64,000 bases of DNA, from the NCBI GenBank assembly GCA_029449235.1, contig JANATG010000012.1, positions 1-64,000 of the forward strand. Direction: 5' to 3'. Shown here one piece after another: positions 1-10,117 of the stretch. The position numbers and the translations under genes are program-made. Below the pieces are notes generated by a model. It ran no database searches and was not told where the DNA came from. It worked only from the letters and a program-made list of their open reading frames with translations. Every line of letters starts with the position of its first letter. The stretch's first letter is position 1. Origin of the DNA: Linnemannia schmuckeri. Its lineage: Eukaryota > Mortierellomycota > Mortierellomycetes > Mortierellales > Mortierellaceae.

Positions 1-1
1 G

Positions 2-3000
2 CTGTACGGCCTTCGTGACCTCGGCGACGCCATGACGGAAGAACAAGTCTCAACCGCCCATCTACGACTCAACGACCAAGATCTGCTGGGAACAGTGATG
101 ACGAACCGAGCAATGGCCCACCAAGCAGAGTGTCGACTCATGGTCTCTTCCTTCCTCGTCCCTACCATCGGTGCCCAATTCAGCCGTAACAACTTCTTTG
201 GACATGTCTGCCGCCTTATGGTAGAAAGGGGCATCACTTTCCAGTCCCCAGGAACACCTGTCGACATTACTCGCTTCATCGGCTTCATACTTCCCCCGGG
301 CGTATATCCAAAAATCGCTCATCGACTCTTCCTAGACGGGGTTGTCAGTCTGGATGACGTATTGACTGATGATGGTCAATCTCTGGTATCCTGGCAACAC
401 ATCCACACAACCTACAAGCTCAAAGGTCCCGTTCGCCGCTGGTTCAAAGAGCTGGTAAAAATCGCCTCCTTGCCCCCACCAGTCGAGGTCTCAGCCACTG
501 CTGTTGTCGTCGCTAATGTTGACGTCGTTCTCGAAAAGAGACCTACCGTTTCAGGATCTCTCTTGGAAGAGAAGGACTCTCCTATCCAGATACAGTACGA
601 AGAGGATGAGTCCTCCGAGGATGAGAAGCTCATCAACCGGGCCATGGAGCGCCGCCGAGGATGTCAGAAAAAACCAGACGCTGTCTCTCTAGCCCACCTT
701 CCCAGTGCAGACCGAGTGTCTGCTGCAACCCCACTGGACCCTAGTGTGGCTATCGATTCCTTGCAGGTACGCACCACTCCCACTGCGACTGTTGTTTCAT
801 TTGACGTTGCGGATGGGTGTGGTGGTAGTGTTTGCGTTGATGCCAGTGAAGAGAGTGGAGATAACAGTGAGGGTGTGTATAAAGAAAAAACAAAAAGAAA
901 AAAGGTCAAGCGCGACAACAGGGGGTTTTTATACCTGGACACATCCTTAGGCAGAAAAAAGCAAGGGCCAAAAAAAGACAAAGAAAAATTCTCATTTGCA
1001 GCCCAGACCAAAACAAAAACCACGCGCGCAATTGAACGCTCAGATGAGCGTGGGAGTGAGTTTGTTTCTTTTGGCAAGGCAGGTTTTTCTTTTATTGCTG
1101 GAGATAAGAGGGTTGAGGGTATTAAGGAGTGTTGCCTGCAAGGGACATGCTCCGGTTCTTCTACTACCTTTCTTTCTTCGCTGTCCTTTTATGATTCTTT
1201 TTACGCGTCTTCTTCTTTATTACCAAATTCTTCTTTTCTCGCTACCGCGGCGTCGGAAGTTTGTCCTGCCTTGTCTTGTGAGCCAACGGTTTCTCCTACT
1301 TCTCCTTCTTCTCCTTTGTTCTCTCCTTCCGACTTCGACCCCTTGTTATCATCCTTGTTATCATCTGTTCCCCACTTGGGGTTCTCGTTTTCATCTGATC
1401 CTTCCCTTGTCTTTGATGTCTCCTCTTACTTTACTATTAATCTACCTGTTATCACATCCTTTTCTTCTCCCTCTCTTATTCCTTCTTCTTCTTCTGTCCA
1501 CCCCTCTTCTTTTGTTTCCTCCTCTCTTTCTCATTCCTCTCATCCTTCCTTTCCCCTTGCTGCCCCCTCCACAATCCCTCCAATAGCTCCTCTCTCCCTA
1601 GTACCTCTTTCCTTTCTATCTAGTGTACCACCTATCGATCTTTTATCTGCACCCGTCTCTTCTTTATTATTCGATCCTTCACTTCCTCCACCTCCCTCTC
1701 CACCTTCCCCTCTTCCTCCCCTCTCACTTCCTTTGCCAGTCAGCTCATTGCCATCTTCGCCACAGCCACATTATCCACCACTTACACTCTCACCTCCTCC
1801 GTCGTTACTATCCCCGGCTTCGCCGCCCGTAGTCACCCCAGTTACAGTCTCGTCGCCTATCGTCATCCCAGTCCCAGTCTCGAGCCCTGTACTCTCTGCT
1901 ACATCTGATCGACCTGCACCTCTCCTCACCTGCACAGACACACCATTCAACACGCCAGCTACCTCCACTCCAACACCTGTATCCATTCTTTTATCTCCTC
2001 ACACTCAATCTCCTCTTCCACCCAATGCAACTGACCCTATCTTCGAGCGGGCAGTCGCCTTCCTGGACAGCACCTGCAGACACCGTCTCCTTCGTCCCGC
2101 GGCAGAATACAACGCCGAGATCCTACGCATTACCTGCGAGACCAAGAAGCTTCAGGCGAAGAACACCACCAAGTATGACGCCCTCAGAGCTCAGTATCGG
2201 AAGCAACTTGCTAAGAGACCGCAAGACCTAACCGCCATGCTGTCCAACGTCGATCATGATGCTGTCAATGCAGCTGCGCGTGTCCAGTCTGTTGCTAGTC
2301 GTCGCAAGACCGTTGCCCTTGGAATACGTCGCCGAGCCACCGAGGCTGTCAATGAGTACCGGACTTGCCACCTTGATTCTCTCCGCTCGGATATGGAAAC
2401 CAGACTGAACAGAGCAGTAGTGGAATCTCATTTACAGGAATCCCTTCGAGCCAGAAAGCAACAGGAAGCAGAGGCACTTTGTCTTCAGCACTACTCTGTT
2501 GTCTCACGCTTGCAAGAGTCCCTCCGCGACAGGAAACAACAGCAGCAACAGGAAAAAAAGGCTTACCGTCTTCACCATCGCTCGGTCGTCTCTCGCCTAA
2601 AGGAGACGATGCCACGGCCCAAGAAGACTCAACCACTACGCAAATCAGCCTTTGACACAACCTCGAACTTCCCTTTGCAAGAACAGTACCGAGTCCAACC
2701 GCTCGCAGCATCAGGCCCCCTCACCACAACCTTCGGCCCACTTTGTCTCTCACCGGCGGAAGCAGCGTCCATGCGAACAATACAGGACACACCAGTAGAC
2801 AACTCCACCCCCCGAGTTTTGTACTCGGATGGATCTCTTCTAAACTCAGGAACATCCGACGTGTCACTGGCTTTTGGAGTGGTGGACCTTACTCAGGACA
2901 ATCCCCTGACAGTACAAGGACGAACGGACGGTCATGCATCCTCGGCCAAGTCTGAGCTCATGGGCTTACTAGCCGCAGTCCTGTCAGCACCTCCGGAACA

Positions 3001-4363
3001 AAACATTGTGGTCAAACTGGACAACCAGTCGGTGGTGGAACAGTATCATCATATGGTGAAGAATCGTCAAGATGCCTTACCGAGGAAACGATTCAGGAGC
3101 ACTTATGCCGGTATCTGGGCAGTATTATGGCAGGTTGTGGAATCTCGGCCAGGCAAAGTCGAAGTGGTATGGATCAAGGGACACAACAACATTCAAGGAA
3201 ATGAGCTAGCGGATCAGGCGGCAAAGGCGGCAGCACAGAGTGTTACGGTGCCTTTGGTGGTGGATCTCACTCAGCAGACGGACATCAACAGCTTTGCACA
3301 TTGCAATGGCAGGCTTGTCGAAATCGATCTGCGACAGCTCCTTAAACAACAATCGACAATCCGCCATCATCAAGTCTGGATATCACAAAGACGGGTCAAG
3401 AGGGCGATCTCGGACATTGACGATGTGGAATGGAGTTCGACCTTGGCCCATGTCCATGACAGACGCGCCGTCTTCACCTTCTACAGCAACAGCAAGGACT
3501 CCCACCAACGAACACATCATATCAAGAAGCTGCATGGAATGTTGCCAACATTGAACTCCATGCAGGCTCGGAAGCCTGATTTGTACTCAACCTGCCTGTG
3601 TCGACAATGTGAGCAGGAGGAGGAGGACAATGAGCACGTCTGGAGATGCCCCTCTACTGTTGAGACAACCACTGCGATATGGAAGGAGGCCATGGGCAAG
3701 ATTGATGAATGGGGCGTTCAGGCAACAAATAGCTACAATGCCGCCAGGAAGCGTGAACACAAGCGAGCAACTGACAATGGTCGTCAAGCACCACGGCCAG
3801 TACCCATATACTGGCAGTCCCCCTCGGATGCGGATCATATTCGGGGATTCTCTTCTATCGGTGGAGCTCGAGCCGTGCACAGCGGTAGTCCTGCTCCCGA
3901 TCGTGATGAAAACCCCAAGTGGCACGTTTCGGACCTTCTTCGCGGAATCACCCCCAAGAGCATGTTGACTGAGTGGTCCTCGGCCTTCAGAACCCCACGG
4001 TCCATTGCCAAGACGGTCCTTCACAAGTTTATTGGCTACCTGGAGACGCAGGCCTCAGAACTGATCTGGAAACCCCGATGCTCCACGACGATCGCGTGGG
4101 AGCAGATGCAAGGCATCACTGCCAAGGACAAAACATCCAAATACACCGGCGCCCGAGGTGACTGGAGTCGAGGATACGGTTATATCACGCATGATGGGTT
4201 CTGCCCGTGTGGCGCTTCGCTAGCCACACATAAGGATCGAACCTGCCCTGGAGCGACCAAGGAACCACGCACAGCTGATGAGCGGCTGTTGGATAGTCTG
4301 TTGGGAAGGAGGAAATTGTCATTGATGGAGAGGATGGGAAGAATCCCCTTCATTCGTATCTAG
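2..4363 (+). CDS. LINE ORF2 C-terminal part: RNase H and Cys/His region (partial)
   Basis: The frame is open from base 2 to the stop at 4361. The first methionine (base 32) is probably internal, because the opening residues resemble the region after the reverse transcriptase in fungal LINEs. About residues 1-160 (from base 32) are globular. Residues 160-330 are charged, with a Lys-rich stretch. Residues 380-690 are very rich in Ser and Pro. A basic, coiled-coil-like stretch follows, with a roughly 29-residue motif (SRLQESLRDRK and variants) repeated about three times. RNase H lies near 928-1070, with YSDGS, SELMG, LDNQS and NELADQ supplying the four acidic residues. An HHCC-like zinc region is near 1160-1206 (HIKKLHGMLPT, CLCRQC, H...C), and a second Cys cluster (CPCG) lies near the end. 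The frame is unbroken, so the copy may be young. The product would be the nuclear reverse-transcription enzyme of the element. Confidence 0.8.
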   Translation: MYGLRDLGDAMTEEQVSTAHLRLNDQDLLGTVMTNRAMAHQAECRLMVSSFLVPTIGAQFSRNNFFGHVCRLMVERGITFQSPGTPVDITRFIGFILPPGVYPKIAHRLFLDGVVSLDDVLTDDGQSLVSWQHIHTTYKLKGPVRRWFKELVKIASLPPPVEVSATAVVVANVDVVLEKRPTVSGSLLEEKDSPIQIQYEEDESSEDEKLINRAMERRRGCQKKPDAVSLAHLPSADRVSAATPLDPSVAIDSLQVRTTPTATVVSFDVADGCGGSVCVDASEESGDNSEGVYKEKTKRKKVKRDNRGFLYLDTSLGRKKQGPKKDKEKFSFAAQTKTKTTRAIERSDERGSEFVSFGKAGFSFIAGDKRVEGIKECCLQGTCSGSSTTFLSSLSFYDSFYASSSLLPNSSFLATAASEVCPALSCEPTVSPTSPSSPLFSPSDFDPLLSSLLSSVPHLGFSFSSDPSLVFDVSSYFTINLPVITSFSSPSLIPSSSSVHPSSFVSSSLSHSSHPSFPLAAPSTIPPIAPLSLVPLSFLSSVPPIDLLSAPVSSLLFDPSLPPPPSPPSPLPPLSLPLPVSSLPSSPQPHYPPLTLSPPPSLLSPASPPVVTPVTVSSPIVIPVPVSSPVLSATSDRPAPLLTCTDTPFNTPATSTPTPVSILLSPHTQSPLPPNATDPIFERAVAFLDSTCRHRLLRPAAEYNAEILRITCETKKLQAKNTTKYDALRAQYRKQLAKRPQDLTAMLSNVDHDAVNAAARVQSVASRRKTVALGIRRRATEAVNEYRTCHLDSLRSDMETRLNRAVVESHLQESLRARKQQEAEALCLQHYSVVSRLQESLRDRKQQQQQEKKAYRLHHRSVVSRLKETMPRPKKTQPLRKSAFDTTSNFPLQEQYRVQPLAASGPLTTTFGPLCLSPAEAASMRTIQDTPVDNSTPRVLYSDGSLLNSGTSDVSLAFGVVDLTQDNPLTVQGRTDGHASSAKSELMGLLAAVLSAPPEQNIVVKLDNQSVVEQYHHMVKNRQDALPRKRFRSTYAGIWAVLWQVVESRPGKVEVVWIKGHNNIQGNELADQAAKAAAQSVTVPLVVDLTQQTDINSFAHCNGRLVEIDLRQLLKQQSTIRHHQVWISQRRVKRAISDIDDVEWSSTLAHVHDRRAVFTFYSNSKDSHQRTHHIKKLHGMLPTLNSMQARKPDLYSTCLCRQCEQEEEDNEHVWRCPSTVETTTAIWKEAMGKIDEWGVQATNSYNAARKREHKRATDNGRQAPRPVPIYWQSPSDADHIRGFSSIGGARAVHSGSPAPDRDENPKWHVSDLLRGITPKSMLTEWSSAFRTPRSIAKTVLHKFIGYLETQASELIWKPRCSTTIAWEQMQGITAKDKTSKYTGARGDWSRGYGYITHDGFCPCGASLATHKDRTCPGATKEPRTADERLLDSLLGRRKLSLMERMGRIPFIRI

Positions 4364-4407
4364 TTTTATTTTGTCTTCCGTTTTTGCTGTGAAGAGCAGC
4401 GACAATT

Positions 4408-4610
4408 TGCAACATATTAGGTTTAAAGTCCACCTTAGTTAGTCATTTCTCATCACTCTTATTCACCTCTGACTCTTCTATGATACTAGACCTAGAAACC
4501 TAGTTACTCCCTTGTATATATAGATGTACCGTAGTAATAACATCAATCATCACTGCTTCAATCCTCGTCTCTTGTCCCTGCTTTCACTGGTCCTACCTTC
4601 TGCTGTTGCA
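4408..4610 (+). repeat. 5' LTR of the chromovirus
   Basis: 203 bp with TG...CA ends and a 6-bp terminal inverted repeat TGCAAC/GTTGCA. A TATATATAG box near 4515 is the likely core promoter. By eye it matches the 3' LTR base for base. Confidence 0.95.
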
Positions 4611-4622
4611 TGGTAGCAAAGG
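4611..4622 (+). promoter_or_regulatory. Minus-strand primer binding site
   Basis: TGGTAGC begins at the first base after the 5' LTR. It is complementary to a tRNA 3' end GCTACCA. Initiator tRNA-Met ends this way in yeast, and Ty3 uses a similarly short match, so an initiator-Met primer is the best inference. The match is lost after about seven bases. Confidence 0.6.
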
Positions 4623-4803
4623 TTCCCTCGATTCACTGCCTCAAGTCACCCCTCACTGGTTTTCTCTTTTTACGTCACTGTTTCTCTCTTTGTTGTTACT
4701 CAGGGAGAGGGTCGAAGGCCAGAGTTATAGGACCGCTGTTAAGCCCTCAATTGGTACGGGGTAGTGATAGTAATGTCCTAATGGAACCACACGAAACAAT
4801 ATA

Positions 4804-4967
4804 CTGTAACGCGCCAATGAAACTCTTGTCAGTATTTCTCTCGTCCAAGAAGTGATGTGTAAAAGGACCTTCTATTCATAATATCAAAGAGGGGGTTTGT
4901 ACCTGTAACGCGCCAACGAAACTCTTGTCAGTATTTCTCTCGTCCAAGAAGTGATGTGTAAAAGGAC
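4804..4967 (+). repeat. 65-bp direct repeat in the chromovirus leader
   Basis: Copies lie at 4804-4868 and 4903-4967, starting CTGTAACGCGCCAA and ending GTAAAAGGAC. They differ at one base (AATG versus AACG) and are separated by 34 bp. They sit between primer site and gag, in the roughly 550-bp untranslated leader (4611-5160). A role in packaging or dimerisation is possible but not shown. Confidence 0.9.
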
Positions 4968-5160
4968 AAAGAGCAGACAAGAGGGCTGGGCGCACTACTA
5001 ATACTATGTCTACAAAGAATATGACTGCTAATCTAAGGCATCGCCACCGCTGCCTAGCCGCCGCCTTATTTTGCAACATTGTTAAACTTTTCATATAATT
5101 TTTTTTTTCTGCATCACACTGGCCTTCTTCGATCTCTCCTCCTACTTCTCTCAACTCACC

Positions 5161-6180
5161 ATGTCCAACGACACCACTCCCGCCCCCAACTTTCGTTACC
5201 CCCATCCTAAACCCTTTACCAATGTCCGTGATGGATTTGCCATTATGGAGTTTATTGATGGAATGGAGTTATTCTTCGAAGGTGCTCACATTCCCCCTGC
5301 AGATCAAATTCACACCACTCTTGCTTTTGCTGGCGCGAAGGTGATCGCGTGGTGGCGTCTGCAGTCTCCTCAATTTGTCAACCCCCTCTCCTTTTCACAA
5401 TTTGCAGAGCTTCTTAAAAAGGAATACAGCCCCGCTAATTTCAAAGATCACCTTATCCACCTTGTTATGTCAATGGGCATGACAGGTAAATTCACATACG
5501 ACAACGCCTCCGACTATATCACTCTAGCGCGGCAGTACCATCTCCTCCTTACCGGCTACTATCCTACCCCCCAGCATCCCGCCATGGAGGATATGCTTCG
5601 CTCCGCCTTTCTTCATGGTCTTCCCTCCCTCCTTCGACAAATGGTTGAGGTTACAATGACCCACCGTGCCCTCCCTCTCAACGATCTCTTTGCCATGACA
5701 GAACGACACGCCGAAACCCTCACCAACAACTCAACGAATCCCAGCAACCTCCTCTCTGCTAGTGTCACGGCCAACGCCATCCGCGACCCCAATGCGATGG
5801 AGATAGACAACATCAACATTCAACTTAACAACATCAACCGCCAACTCAGCAACATGACCCGCAACTTCAACAACCGAGGCAATAATAACAACAATAACGG
5901 CTTCCGCAATAACAACAACAATAACAACGGCCCTCGTAACAACTTCAACAATAACAATGGTAACCCCCCTCCCTTAACCCCTCAGGAGCGCGATTGGTGC
6001 AAAAACAACAATGCTTGCCGTCGCTGCCGCCAAATTGGACATTTTGCAGCCGACTGTCACATCTACGGCAACAACAATAGCAACAGTGGCAATAATAACA
6101 ATCGTCAAGGCCGATGGGTCTTTCAAGTAGCTGTGGGCGATTCCCCCGAGTCGGGAAAAGCCTCCGACGATCAGGCTTAG
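5161..6180 (+). CDS. gag: Gag polyprotein of the chromovirus
   Basis: 339 residues, with the start in context CTCACCATG. The N-terminal two-thirds resembles the Ty3-type capsid domain (WWRL near 60, a hydrophobic helical core to about residue 190). An Asn-rich linker follows (about 215-275, built from AAC/AAT codons). Next comes one CCHC zinc knuckle, CRRCRQIGHFAADC, near residues 287-300, which would bind the genomic RNA. Gag assembles the cytoplasmic virus-like particle. Its 3' end overlaps the pol frame by about 80 bases, and pol lies in the -1 frame, so pol is presumably made as a Gag-Pol fusion. Confidence 0.92.
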   Translation: MSNDTTPAPNFRYPHPKPFTNVRDGFAIMEFIDGMELFFEGAHIPPADQIHTTLAFAGAKVIAWWRLQSPQFVNPLSFSQFAELLKKEYSPANFKDHLIHLVMSMGMTGKFTYDNASDYITLARQYHLLLTGYYPTPQHPAMEDMLRSAFLHGLPSLLRQMVEVTMTHRALPLNDLFAMTERHAETLTNNSTNPSNLLSASVTANAIRDPNAMEIDNINIQLNNINRQLSNMTRNFNNRGNNNNNNGFRNNNNNNNGPRNNFNNNNGNPPPLTPQERDWCKNNNACRRCRQIGHFAADCHIYGNNNSNSGNNNNRQGRWVFQVAVGDSPESGKASDDQA

Positions 6181-9100
6181 TCCAGGACTTGGTTGTCGAC
6201 ATTTCCTCCCTTCCTCCTCTGGACAAAGGGAGTGTCTCTCTACCAGAGTTAAGTTACAAGAATAAAAACTCTGCTATCAAAAACACTCCTCCCTCTACAC
6301 CTTGTACTCGCACCATCACATCCATATCTGATAGCCCTCACACTCCCTCCTTCTTTCCCCCTCCACCCTCCCACTTTGGCTCATCCACCCCCACCTCGCC
6401 TCGCACCCCCTCCTCACCTACCATTGATTTGACCTCCACTGTCCCCAACACTCACTCCACCTCGGTACCCTCGAATGATGAGTTGCAACTCACCGACGAC
6501 GTATCTGATACCTCGTCTGTTGGTCTGAGCCCATCAGAAGAAGTGGACCTGGACCCACTCTCATCTCCTGCTGCTATAGACCAACCTATGTCCAAGCGCA
6601 GGGCCAAGCGCTTGCGATACAAGTCTGTCCGCCTACATGCATTCACTGTCGATCAAGCCTCCCGTACTCTTCTGTCATTTGTCGGTAATGTGGCTGGTGC
6701 CCCTGCTCGAATTTTAATCGATTGTGGTGCGGAGGGCAATGTGATCGCTTCTTCTTTTTGCAAAAAACACTCTCTCCCACGCAACCCTGGTCCCTCCATC
6801 CCCATCATTCTTCCTGACGGCTCCTCCTCCCTCTGCTCATCCACCTCCACCTTTTCCATCAACCGCGACAACTACACCGACACTCTCGATGCACTCATTT
6901 ACCCCCTCTCCAACTACGACCTCATTCTTGGAAAACCTTGGCTTACATCCACCAACCCTCTCATCAACTGGCGCAACAACGACCTTCACTTTACTCACAA
7001 TGGCAACACTGTCCTCTGGCGATGCCGCGGCTCCGACGCCAACTCCATCACCATCCGCTCCAAAGGCAAACTTCTCTCTCATCTTCACTTCCACTCACTC
7101 GCTTCTCAACCCGGCAACTCCGTCTACCTCGCCCTTGTTAAAATCGCTAAAAAGTCAAACAGCAACAACAACAATGACAAAGACAAACCAACCTCACCAC
7201 CCCTCTCACCAGAAATACATACTATCGTCCATAAGGAGTTTCCCGACGTCTTTCCTTCTTCCCTCCCCTCTGGTCTCCCTCCTGATAGGGGCGATGCTAT
7301 GAAGATCGAAACCGATCCGACTGCTGACCCTCCCTTTCGCCCTGTTATTCGTCTTTCGATTGCTGAATTGGATGAACTAAGGAAGCAACTCGATGACTTA
7401 CTGGGCAAAGGCTTTATCAAACCCTCTACTTCTCCCTATGGTGCACCGGTGCTATTTGTCAAAAAGAAAGATGGTTCCTTGCGTATGTGTGTGGACTATA
7501 GAGGCCTTAATCGCATTACAAAGAAGAATCGCCACCCCCTCCCCCGCATCGATGAGCTTATCGACCGCTTCAGAGGTGCCCGCTACTTTACAAAACTGGA
7601 TCTACTCTCTGGTTATCATCAACAACGTATTGCTGAGGAGGACACCCACAAAACAGCGTTTAGGTGTCGCTATGGTCATTTTGAGTTTAACGTGGTCCCT
7701 TTTGGGTTAACAAATGCACCGGCGTCCTTTTCTAATATGATGCTACGAGTATTAGACCCTGTCCTCGACAAGTGGGTTGTTGTCTACCTCGACGACATCC
7801 TCATCTACTCCCGCACCGAAGCCGAGCACCTACAACACCTTCGGTCTGTCCTGACGCTCCTCCGCAAGCACGGTCTCTATGCCAAATTGAGCAAATGCTC
7901 TTTTATGCAAGAACAAACCGAGTTTCTTGGCCACGTCATCTCCAAGGACGGCATCCATACAAGCGCCGGTCTCGTCCGTGCCATTCGTGAATGGCCCCGA
8001 CCTCAAAAGCAGAAGGATGTTCAGCAATTCGTTGGCCTTGCACAGTTTTACCATCAGTATATCGCTAACTTCGCGGAAATCGCTCTACCATTGACCGCTC
8101 TCCTAGGTGAAGGCACTCCTTTTTCTTGGTCTCAGGAACAGGAAGTAGCGTTTACAACTCTCAAGGAGGCGATCAGTAAAGCACCCGTGCTTAGAATCTT
8201 CGACCCTGACCTACTCACCACCGTCGAAACTGATGCCTCTGGATTTGCCCTCGGTGCTGTCCTCTTTCAGACCGACGAGCATGGAGTATCACGCCCCGTC
8301 GCCTTCACCTCCCGCAAACTTAACTCGGCCGAGCGCAACTACCCAACCCATGAGCAGGAATTACTTGCTGTTGTCCACGCGCTCAAGACCTGGAGATTCT
8401 ACTTGGATGGCTCTCATTTTATTGTTTACACCGACCATGCCACCCTCCAACACTTCCCTACACAACCCAAGCTCACACGTCGCCAGGCTCGGTGGATGGA
8501 GCTGTTGCAGGAATATAACTTCACGTTCAAGTATAAGAAGGGCGCCGACAATATTGTCCCGGATGCCCTGTCTCGCCGACCAGATCATCGAGAGTTGAAT
8601 ACCCTCTCAGTACAGATTGACCCCGGGCTCCGGCAGCGCCTGGTAGATGGCTATGAAACGGACCCTCGTCTTAAGCCGATCTACGAAAGCTGCCTGCAGG
8701 AAAGCCCACCAAAAAATTATTTTCTTATTAATGGTGTTCTTTGTGTGCAACGCAATGATCTCTTTCTGGTTTGCATCCCTGCTAACTCCGATCTCCGTCT
8801 TTCCCTTTTACATGATGCCCATGACTCTGCTATAGCTGGTCATTTTGGTTTTGAAAAGACTTACGGTCATCTCCGGTCGCGATTCTTCTGGCCCACCATG
8901 GCCAAGGACGCACAAGAGTACATCCGCACTTGCGAGTCATGTCAACGGAATAAGCCCAGCAACCAGCTCCCTGCTGGCCTCCTACAACCACTACCCATCC
9001 CAGATCGACCATGGCAGACGGTGACAATGGATTTTATCGGCCCGTTACCCAAGACACCTCGAGGATTCGACTCTGTTACGGTATTCGTGGACAAACTCTC

Positions 9101-10094
9101 AAAGCAGACCCACTTCGTCGCCAGCCATACCTCTGATACCGCCTCACAGGTTGCAAGAATTTTTTTTGACAACGTCTTCCGCCTCCACGGTCTCCCCACC
9201 ACCATTGTCTCCGACAGGGATGCCAAGTTCACTAGCCGCTTCTGGACGGAGCTAAGTCGCCTGCTGGATGTTCACCTTGCAATGTCAACAGCATTCCACC
9301 CCCAGACAGACGGTCAGACCGAGCGCGCCAACCGCACCCTTATCACCATGCTCCGCTCCTTTGTCGACCAACGTCAATCCAACTGGGATCTTCTCCTCCC
9401 TGCGGCAGAGTTTGCTGTCAACAACGCTATCAACACCTCCTCAGGCGTTACACCATTTTTTTTCAACACTGGCAACCATCCCAATGTCCCCATGTCCCTG
9501 CTGACCCCATCCCCCGGTCCTAATCCCGCGGTCAACGACTTTGTACGATCACAGAGCGAAGCTCTCATTCTGGCCAAGGAAGCCCTTGCTGCTGCTCAGG
9601 AGCGACAAGTTACCGCCGCAGACACCCGTCGCCGCGACCATGACTTCAAGATTGGCGATCAGGTCCTTCTCAACCTCGAGAACATCACTCTTCCCGCTGA
9701 CCGTACCCGCACTTCACAAAAGCTCCTCGCTCGTTTTGCTGGTCCCCACTCCATTGTTGAACAGTTGTCTTCGGTTTCCTTCCGCCTTGACCTGCCTCCC
9801 ACTATGAAGATCCATCCAGTTTTTCACGTCGACCGACTCCGCCACTACTACCCATCACCCCCAGCACTCGGATCGCGAACACCAGCACGACCACCACCAG
9901 AGATCGTCGAGGATGAGGAAGAGTATGAGGTCGAAGGAATAGCGGAGCACAGGATTAACAATAGGCGGCGTGAGTACCTTGTTCAGTGGCAAGGTTTCCC
10001 GCGAGAAGACTGGACATGGGAACCTGAGGATCACTTGGCTCACTGCAAGACGATCCTCAATAAGTACAAGCATGACCATGGCCTTAGGAGATAG
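6099..10094 (+). CDS. pol: Pol polyprotein: protease, RT, RNase H, integrase, chromodomain
   Basis: Open from 6099 (stop at 6096); the first ATG is 6114, but entry is probably by frameshift. Residues counted from 6114. Aspartic protease is near 198, with LIDCGAEGN (DCG in place of the usual DTG or DSG). Reverse transcriptase is about 420-600, with YLDD near 557. RNase H starts near 703 (ETDASGFALG). The integrase zinc-binding domain is near 900-948 (H, H, CESC). The DDE core has D near 972 (TMDFIGP), D near 1033 (SDRDAKF) and E near 1069 (QTERANR), followed by a GPY/F-like module. A chromodomain lies near 1271-1320, with YEVE, YLVQW and DWTWEPE giving the three aromatic cage positions. In known chromoviruses this domain steers integration to marked chromatin. 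No internal stops were found. Confidence 0.95.
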   Translation, partial: QSSRPMGLSSSCGRFPRVGKSLRRSGLVQDLVVDISSLPPLDKGSVSLPELSYKNKNSAIKNTPPSTPCTRTITSISDSPHTPSFFPPPPSHFGSSTPTSPRTPSSPTIDLTSTVPNTHSTSVPSNDELQLTDDVSDTSSVGLSPSEEVDLDPLSSPAAIDQPMSKRRAKRLRYKSVRLHAFTVDQASRTLLSFVGNVAGAPARILIDCGAEGNVIASSFCKKHSLPRNPGPSIPIILPDGSSSLCSSTSTFSINRDNYTDTLDALIYPLSNYDLILGKPWLTSTNPLINWRNNDLHFTHNGNTVLWRCRGSDANSITIRSKGKLLSHLHFHSLASQPGNSVYLALVKIAKKSNSNNNNDKDKPTSPPLSPEIHTIVHKEFPDVFPSSLPSGLPPDRGDAMKIETDPTADPPFRPVIRLSIAELDELRKQLDDLLGKGFIKPSTSPYGAPVLFVKKKDGSLRMCVDYRGLNRITKKNRHPLPRIDELIDRFRGARYFTKLDLLSGYHQQRIAEEDTHKTAFRCRYGHFEFNVVPFGLTNAPASFSNMMLRVLDPVLDKWVVVYLDDILIYSRTEAEHLQHLRSVLTLLRKHGLYAKLSKCSFMQEQTEFLGHVISKDGIHTSAGLVRAIREWPRPQKQKDVQQFVGLAQFYHQYIANFAEIALPLTALLGEGTPFSWSQEQEVAFTTLKEAISKAPVLRIFDPDLLTTVETDASGFALGAVLFQTDEHGVSRPVAFTSRKLNSAERNYPTHEQELLAVVHALKTWRFYLDGSHFIVYTDHATLQHFPTQPKLTRRQARWMELLQEYNFTFKYKKGADNIVPDALSRRPDHRELNTLSVQIDPGLRQRLVDGYETDPRLKPIYESCLQESPPKNYFLINGVLCVQRNDLFLVCIPANSDLRLSLLHDAHDSAIAGHFGFEKTYGHLRSRFFWPTMAKDAQEYIRTCESCQRNKPSNQLPAGLLQPLPIPDRPWQTVTMDFIGPLPKTPRGFDSVTVFVDKLSKQTHFVASHTSDTASQVARIFFDNVFRLHGLPTTIVSDRDAKFTSRFWTELSRLLDVHLAMSTAFHPQTDGQTERANRTLITMLRSFVDQRQSNWDLLLPAAEFAVNNAINTSSGVTPFFFNTGNHPNVPMSLLTPSPGPNPAVNDFVRSQSEALILAKEALAAAQERQVTAADTRRRDHDFKIGDQVLLNLENITLPADRTRTSQKLLARFAGPHSIVEQLSSVSFRLDLPPTMKIHPVFHVDRLRHYYPSPPALGSRTPARPPPEIVEDEEEYEVEGIAEHRINNRRREYLVQWQGFPREDWTWEPEDHLAHCKTILNKYKHDHGLRR
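6153..6224 (+). promoter_or_regulatory. Candidate -1 ribosomal frameshift signal between gag and pol
   Basis: The heptamer GGGAAAA (6153-6159) is read in the gag frame as G GGA AAA, a textbook X XXY YYZ slippery site. Slipping back one base enters the pol frame, which is open from 6099. Possible downstream structure: GCCT/AGGC (6160-6163 with 6173-6176) and GTCCAG/CTGGAC (6180-6185 with 6219-6224). The heptamer and frames are seen directly; the structure is only a pairing proposal. Confidence 0.7.
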
Positions 10095-10105
10095 GATTTT
10101 TTTTT

Positions 10106-10117
10106 AAGAGGGGAAGG
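10106..10117 (+). promoter_or_regulatory. Polypurine tract of the chromovirus
   Basis: AAGAGGGGAAGG abuts the 3' LTR and follows a T-run. This is the expected position and composition for the plus-strand primer. Confidence 0.85.
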
